From: Phalacrocorax aristotelis
Taxonomy: Eukaryota > Chordata > Aves > Suliformes > Phalacrocoracidae
DNA: 64,000 bases
Reading direction: 5' to 3'
NCBI RefSeq assembly: GCF_949628215.1
Contig: NW_027441200.1
Coordinates: forward strand, 48,826 to 112,825
The notes beneath the pieces were generated by a model that had not been told where the DNA came from, ran no database searches, and saw only the letters and a list, made by a program, of their open reading frames with translations. This document shows positions 58,244 to 64,000 of the stretch, piece by piece (position 1 is the first letter of the stretch; every line of letters starts with the position of its first letter). The position numbers and the translations under genes were made by a program.

Positions 58244-59333
58244 AGCGGAGCGGGCTGTCCGGGAAGCGGTCCCCTTTGAGAGCAGGGAAAAGAAGCGGGT
58301 TCCTCTTCAATGTGACGGGAACGTGTGCCGGGCAGGGCGGTTCCAGGCTGTGTGTGTGAGATTGCGCAGTGCGTGTGTTTTGTGTTGGGTGTCTCCGACC
58401 TTCCTCGGGTCTCGGTTGTTCTCTTTGTTCTTTAGGAGCCAGGCAGGTGCCTCGGCAGCGTTACTAGGGCCCGGCGAGGCCCTAGTCGTGGGCTCGGCGC
58501 CCGTCGGGCGCTTCTCTTTTGGCGTCGCAAGCTTCGGGCGTGGATCGTTTTGGCGTCTCGGACGGTCGTCTTGGGCGTCGTCGTTCCCGGCCGTGTGAGC
58601 GGCGCCGCTCTGTCGCTGTGAGGTTTTTTGGGGACCGGCCTTTCTTCCTCGCATCCTTAGGCGGTTAGGTCTTGAAGCTGGGCCGGTTGCGCGTCTGTCG
58701 TCTCGGTTGTGAGAGGAAGCTCTCGTCACGGGCCACGGAGCTGTCGGCGTTCTCTGGCGTTGCCGTAGGGCCTGCCGACGTCACCGTCGGGGCCCCGCAG
58801 GCGGTCTTGCCGGACGGGGGGTTCCGTCTGGGTGTCGTCGTTCTCTCCGAGAGCTGCCTCTCACCCTTCGGGGCGCGTTGCCTGTAGCGTTCTGTGTAGC
58901 GTTGTTCTGCGTTTGTCTTGGAGCCGCCCTGCCCGGGGATGTAGAGTCAGGGCGAGGTGGGTGGTGCTGGCATCTAGGGATGCGCCCAGGCTTTGCGGGG
59001 GTGGGGGAGGGGGGGAAGGAATTTTGCAGCCGTCTTGGATCGACTGGCTATCGTCGGTGGGTGAGGGAAGTAATTCCTGTTGGGTTTTATGGGCCCCCAG
59101 GGAACAACCGTAGGTGTCTGGGGGAGGGAGCTAGAGTCTTAGCTGAGCAGGTAGCGTGTCAAGGGTGTTCTGGCTTGTCTGTGTGCTGGGCTTAATGTTT
59201 GATGTATCGTGCTCATGTTTAAGAGCCGCCCTAGTTGGGCTCTCGAGGGGTGTTCCTACACGCGATCGAGACCTGCGTCGTGGTTCAGCTGTCGCTGTGC
59301 ACGCAGGTGACTTGTTTGGCATCGGTTTGGCAG

Positions 59334-59383
59334 GTGCCGAGGGAGGAGTCGTGCAGGGTGATGGAGGACGGCGCTGTCAGCAG
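59334..59383 (+). other. Exon-like module 1 (50 bp)
   Basis: Preceded by GGTTTGGCAG and followed by the strong donor GTGAGTTGG after CAG. The related module in the diverged head copy (57540-57587, 48 bp) keeps both borders and has an even better polypyrimidine tract. Repeated at +2138 and +4276. Confidence 0.4.
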
Positions 59384-59606
59384 GTGAGTTGGTGTGCGGT
59401 GTATCTAGAGGGAAGATGTGGCTGTTGGCTCTATGAGCCCATTATGGTGTTTTTCTTTGGGCGCGTGCGAGGAGCCGAGCGGGATCCGGGCACCGGAGGG
59501 GAATCGCACGGGGTGAGCGGTGACGGGTGGGCTGAAAGCGTAGCGATTTCGTCCTGAGGGGTCGCGTTGCAGGTGGTCGTGAGCAACGTGCGTTTGGCTC
59601 TTGCAG

Positions 59607-59656
59607 GTGGTGGGCGAGCCTCAAGATGGCAACCGTATCTGATGGAGGCCGGGCAG
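59607..59656 (+). other. Exon-like module 2 (50 bp)
   Basis: Acceptor TTTGGCTCTTGCAG before it and donor CAG then GTGAGC after it. Contains the CAAGATGGC motif. The diverged head copy keeps the acceptor but has GC instead of GT at the donor. Confidence 0.4.
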
Positions 59657-59764
59657 GTGAGCTGTCGAGGGAAAGGTGCGTGTCTGAGATGGGGGGGGTC
59701 GGTGCGGGTATCCTGAGACTCCCGCAGCACGTGAGCGGGTCCATTTTTGCTTGGGTTCTTGCAG

Positions 59765-59820
59765 GTGCCGCACGCAGGCTTCGGAGGGGAGACGCCGCGT
59801 GCCGACGAGAGGTCCGAGAG
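59765..59820 (+). other. Exon-like module 3 (56 bp)
   Basis: Acceptor GGGTTCTTGCAG before it and donor GAG then GTGAGG after it. It begins GTGCCG, as module 1 does, suggesting the modules arose by internal duplication. Confidence 0.35.
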
Positions 59821-59905
59821 GTGAGGGGCTTGAAGGCCAGGCGGCTGTTTGAGAGCAAGGTGTCGTACGGCCACTCAATTGAAGCGCTTGTCTTTGGTGT
59901 TGCAG

Positions 59906-59946
59906 GTTGCGCGCCGGCTGCCTTTGGGCCTGGATGCGCGTTTGAG
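59906..59946 (+). other. Exon-like module 4 (41 bp)
   Basis: Acceptor TCTTTGGTGTTGCAG before it and donor GAG then GTGAGCC after it. A further acceptor, GTTTTTGTTTAG, lies near 60205-60216 and could start a last exon. Confidence 0.35.
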
Positions 59947-60279
59947 GTGAGCCGGGTCGCAGAGGGGAGGGGCGCGGGGCCGGTGTGGTTCGTTCTTCCT
60001 CTTTTGGCAGAGCGACGGTAACTTTGTGTGCCCTGTGGTATCTCTAGGGGCCGCAGGGGATGGCGTTCGTCCTCGTCCGGAACGGGCACGGAGCAGCCGG
60101 GTGAGCGGAGCAGCCGGGCGCGTCTGAGGTAGACGGACGCAGCGGCCTAGGTCTTTGTGGAGCGATGGGATGCTGACTGACAGGGCGGTGTGTGTATTTT
60201 TGTTGTTTTTGTTTAGATGATGAAAAGGCACCTGGCACTTGGAGGACCGATGCAGTGGGCTGCCTGTGCGCTCGTTCTT

Positions 60280-62417
60280 CTGAAGGATGGGTGGACCGAG
60301 ACTCTCGGCCCCTTGAAAGCTAAGTTGAGGCCACGGTGCTGAGGAAGGGGTTGCGGGAGGGAGGGGTTTTAAAGATGGCGCAGCGGAGCAGGCTGTCCGG
60401 GAAGCGGTCCCCTTTGAGAGCAGGGAAAAGGAGCGGGTTCCTCTTCAATGTGACGGGAACGTGTGCCGGGCAGGGCGGTTCCAGGCTGTGTGTGTGAGAT
60501 TGCGCAGTGCGTGTGTTTTGTGTTGGGTGTCTCCGACCTTCCTCGGGTCTCGGTTGTTCTCTTTGTTCTTTAGGAGCCAGGCAGGTGCCTCGGCAGCGTT
60601 ACTAGGGCCCGGCGAGGCCCTAGTCGTGGGCTCGGCGCCCGTCGGGCGCTTCTCTTTTGGCGTCGCAAGCTTCGGGCGTGGATCGTTTTGGCGTCTCGGA
60701 CGGTCGTCTTGGGCGTCGTCGTTCCCGGCCGTGTGAGCGGCGCCGCTCTGTCGCTGTGAGGTTTTTTGGGGACCGGCCTTTCTTCCTCGCATCCTTAGGC
60801 GGTTAGGTCTTGAAGCTGGGCCGGTTGCGCGTCTGTCGTCTCGGTTGTGAGAGGAAGCTCTCGTCACGGGCCACGGAGCTGTCGGCGTTCTCTGGCGTTG
60901 CCGTAGGGCCTGCCGACGTCACCGTCGGGGCCCCGCAGGCGGTCTTGCCGGACGGGGGGTTCCGTCTGGGTGTCGTCGTTCTCTCCGAGAGCTGCCTCTC
61001 ACCCTTCGGGGCGCGTTGCCTGTAGCGTTCTGTGTAGCGTTGTTCTGCGTTTGTCTTGGAGCCGCCCTGCCCGGGGATGTAGAGTCAGGGCGAGGTGGGT
61101 GGTGCTGGCATCTAGGGATGCGCCCAGGCTTTGCGGGGGTGGGGGAGGGGGGGAAGGAATTTTGCAGCCGTCTTGGATCGACTGGCTATCGTCGGTGGGT
61201 GAGGGAAGTAATTCCTGTTGGGTTTTATGGGCCCCCAGGGAACAACCGTAGGTGTCTGGGGGAGGGAGCTAGAGTCTTAGCTGAGCAGGTAGCGTGTCAA
61301 GGGTGTTCTGGCTTGTCTGTGTGCTGGGCTTAATGTTTGATGTATCGTGCTCATGTTTAAGAGCCGCCCTAGTTGGGCTCTCGAGGGGTGTTCCTACACG
61401 CGATCGAGACCTGCGTCGTGGTTCAGCTGTCGCTGTGCACGCAGGTGACTTGTTTGGCATCGGTTTGGCAGGTGCCGAGGGAGGAGTCGTGCAGGGTGAT
61501 GGAGGACGGCGCTGTCAGCAGGTGAGTTGGTGTGCGGTGTATCTAGAGGGAAGATGTGGCTGTTGGCTCTATGAGCCCATTATGGTGTTTTTCTTTGGGC
61601 GCGTGCGAGGAGCCGAGCGGGATCCGGGCACCGGAGGGGAATCGCACGGGGTGAGCGGTGACGGGTGGGCTGAAAGCGTAGCGATTTCGTCCTGAGGGGT
61701 CGCGTTGCAGGTGGTCGTGAGCAACGTGCGTTTGGCTCTTGCAGGTGGTGGGCGAGCCTCAAGATGGCAACCGTATCTGATGGAGGCCGGGCAGGTGAGC
61801 TGTCGAGGGAAAGGTGCGTGTCTGAGATGGGGGGGGTCGGTGCGGGTATCCTGAGACTCCCGCAGCACGTGAGCGGGTCCATTTTTGCTTGGGTTCTTGC
61901 AGGTGCCGCACGCAGGCTTCGGAGGGGAGACGCCGCGTGCCGACGAGAGGTCCGAGAGGTGAGGGGCTTGAAGGCCAGGCGGCTGTTTGAGAGCAAGGTG
62001 TCGTACGGCCACTCAATTGAAGCGCTTGTCTTTGGTGTTGCAGGTTGCGCGCCGGCTGCCTTTGGGCCTGGATGCGCGTTTGAGGTGAGCCGGGTCGCAG
62101 AGGGGAGGGGCGCGGGGCCGGTGTGGTTCGTTCTTCCTCTTTTGGCAGAGCGACGGTAACTTTGTGTGCCCTGTGGTATCTCTAGGGGCCGCAGGGGATG
62201 GCGTTCGTCCTCGTCCGGAACGGGCACGGAGCAGCCGGGTGAGCGGAGCAGCCGGGCGCGTCTGAGGTAGACGGACGCAGCGGCCTAGGTCTTTGTGGAG
62301 CGATGGGATGCTGACTGACAGGGCGGTGTGTGTATTTTTGTTGTTTTTGTTTAGATGATGAAAAGGCACCTGGCACTTGGAGGACCGATGCAGTGGGCTG
62401 CCTGTGCGCTCGTTCTT
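60280..62417 (+). repeat. 2138-bp tandem repeat, unit 2
   Basis: Differs from unit 1 at only a few positions in the first 150 bp (for example near 60333, 60351, 60390 and 60431), with the rest apparently identical. BamHI site at 61620. Confidence 0.97.
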
Positions 62418-64000
62418 CTGAAGGATGGGTGGACCGAGACTCTCGGCCCCTTGAAAGCTAAGTTGAGGCCACGGTGCTGAGGAAGGGGTTGCGGGAGGGA
62501 GGGGTTTTAAAGATGGCGCAGCGGAGCGGGCTGTCCGGGAAGCGGTCCCCTTTGAGAGCAGGGAAAAGGAGCGGGTTCCTCTTCAATGTGACGGGAACGT
62601 GTGCCGGGCAGGGCGGTTCCAGGCTGTGTGTGTGAGATTGCGCAGTGCGTGTGTTTTGTGTTGGGTGTCTCCGACCTTCCTCGGGTCTCGGTTGTTCTCT
62701 TTGTTCTTTAGGAGCCAGGCAGGTGCCTCGGCAGCGTTACTAGGGCCCGGCGAGGCCCTAGTCGTGGGCTCGGCGCCCGTCGGGCGCTTCTCTTTTGGCG
62801 TCGCAAGCTTCGGGCGTGGATCGTTTTGGCGTCTCGGACGGTCGTCTTGGGCGTCGTCGTTCCCGGCCGTGTGAGCGGCGCCGCTCTGTCGCTGTGAGGT
62901 TTTTTGGGGACCGGCCTTTCTTCCTCGCATCCTTAGGCGGTTAGGTCTTGAAGCTGGGCCGGTTGCGCGTCTGTCGTCTCGGTTGTGAGAGGAAGCTCTC
63001 GTCACGGGCCACGGAGCTGTCGGCGTTCTCTGGCGTTGCCGTAGGGCCTGCCGACGTCACCGTCGGGGCCCCGCAGGCGGTCTTGCCGGACGGGGGGTTC
63101 CGTCTGGGTGTCGTCGTTCTCTCCGAGAGCTGCCTCTCACCCTTCGGGGCGCGTTGCCTGTAGCGTTCTGTGTAGCGTTGTTCTGCGTTTGTCTTGGAGC
63201 CGCCCTGCCCGGGGATGTAGAGTCAGGGCGAGGTGGGTGGTGCTGGCATCTAGGGATGCGCCCAGGCTTTGCGGGGGTGGGGGAGGGGGGGAAGGAATTT
63301 TGCAGCCGTCTTGGATCGACTGGCTATCGTCGGTGGGTGAGGGAAGTAATTCCTGTTGGGTTTTATGGGCCCCCAGGGAACAACCGTAGGTGTCTGGGGG
63401 AGGGAGCTAGAGTCTTAGCTGAGCAGGTAGCGTGTCAAGGGTGTTCTGGCTTGTCTGTGTGCTGGGCTTAATGTTTGATGTATCGTGCTCATGTTTAAGA
63501 GCCGCCCTAGTTGGGCTCTCGAGGGGTGTTCCTACACGCGATCGAGACCTGCGTCGTGGTTCAGCTGTCGCTGTGCACGCAGGTGACTTGTTTGGCATCG
63601 GTTTGGCAGGTGCCGAGGGAGGAGTCGTGCAGGGTGATGGAGGACGGCGCTGTCAGCAGGTGAGTTGGTGTGCGGTGTATCTAGAGGGAAGATGTGGCTG
63701 TTGGCTCTATGAGCCCATTATGGTGTTTTTCTTTGGGCGCGTGCGAGGAGCCGAGCGGGATCCGGGCACCGGAGGGGAATCGCACGGGGTGAGCGGTGAC
63801 GGGTGGGCTGAAAGCGTAGCGATTTCGTCCTGAGGGGTCGCGTTGCAGGTGGTCGTGAGCAACGTGCGTTTGGCTCTTGCAGGTGGTGGGCGAGCCTCAA
63901 GATGGCAACCGTATCTGATGGAGGCCGGGCAGGTGAGCTGTCGAGGGAAAGGTGCGTGTCTGAGATGGGGGGGGTCGGTGCGGGTATCCTGAGACTCCCG
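62418..64000 (+). repeat. 2138-bp tandem repeat, unit 3 (cut by window end)
   Basis: The first 1583 bp of a third unit, nearly identical to unit 2, with its BamHI site at 63758. The array continues beyond the window. Confidence 0.97.

Larger units (their letters stand above)
58142..60279 (+). repeat. 2138-bp CpG-rich tandem repeat, unit 1
   Basis: The unit starts at CTGAAGGATGGGTGGACCG and repeats with a period of exactly 2138 bp. It is GC- and CpG-rich, with one BamHI site at 59482. It contains two YY1-like sites and four exon-like modules on + with consensus splice borders. Open frames up to 215 codons occur on both strands but overlap one another and resemble no known protein. Size, CpG richness and BamHI periodicity fit the published chicken MHM repeat (about 2.2 kb, Z chromosome, transcribed as nuclear non-coding RNA in females). 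That identity is inferred and needs a sequence comparison. Confidence 0.9.

Noticed and set aside
59442-60089. 215-codon minus-strand frame in the 2138-bp unit
   Set aside because: Long frames are common in GC-rich DNA and several overlap here in other frames. The peptide looks random and rich in Pro, Arg and Ala.

Overview
The window looks like a piece of a bird chromosome that consists almost entirely of non-coding, heterochromatin-type sequence. The bird assignment rests on CR1 LINE copies with the typical avian CR1 3' region and ORF2 fragments, on two LTR types whose structure fits avian endogenous retroviruses, and on a 41-42-bp GC-rich satellite of the size class known from galliform microchromosome and sex-chromosome heterochromatin. 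I find no intact conventional protein-coding gene, tRNA or rRNA. The many long open frames are by-products of repeats whose period is a multiple of three or of pyrimidine-rich DNA with few stop codons.

Layout. 1-4846: about 115 copies of a 42-bp GC-rich satellite with a palindromic BamHI core. 4847-5516: non-repetitive spacer. 5517-49472: a 44-kb, strongly strand-asymmetric (pyrimidine-rich on +) tandem array. Its monomers are 945-971 bp and are themselves built of degenerate ~80-90-bp sub-repeats. Four monomers carry the same ~4.1-kb cassette (starts near 20276, 25315, 36149 and 41214). Each cassette holds an antisense LTR (type A), a CpG-island-like segment with ZNF143, E-box and YY1 motifs, a chain of good splice signals, and a second antisense LTR (type B). 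Higher-order copies of 3.8, 5.04/5.065 and 13.04 kb are laid over the monomers. Both array edges are diverged, truncated copies. 49473-54700: older, T-rich versions of the ~80-bp sub-repeat, interrupted by an antisense CR1 that itself carries a nested sense CR1. 54701-57299: another pyrimidine-rich stretch, then AT-rich unique DNA with a small GC-rich, TATA-containing promoter-like spot. 57300-64000: a diverged head copy, then two complete units and one window-truncated unit of a CpG-rich 2138-bp tandem repeat.

The most interesting part is the 2138-bp array. Each unit has exactly one BamHI site, is >99% identical to its neighbours by eye, carries two YY1-like sites, and contains four 41-56-bp exon-like modules each bounded by consensus splice acceptor and donor signals on +. 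The diverged head copy keeps the splice signals of the first module. By unit size, BamHI periodicity and CpG richness it resembles the described 2.2-kb BamHI repeat of the chicken Z-linked MHM (male-hypermethylated) non-coding RNA locus. I could not compare sequences, so that identity is a hypothesis. The second system worth attention is the amplified CpG-island cassette, a promoter-like element multiplied inside a satellite.
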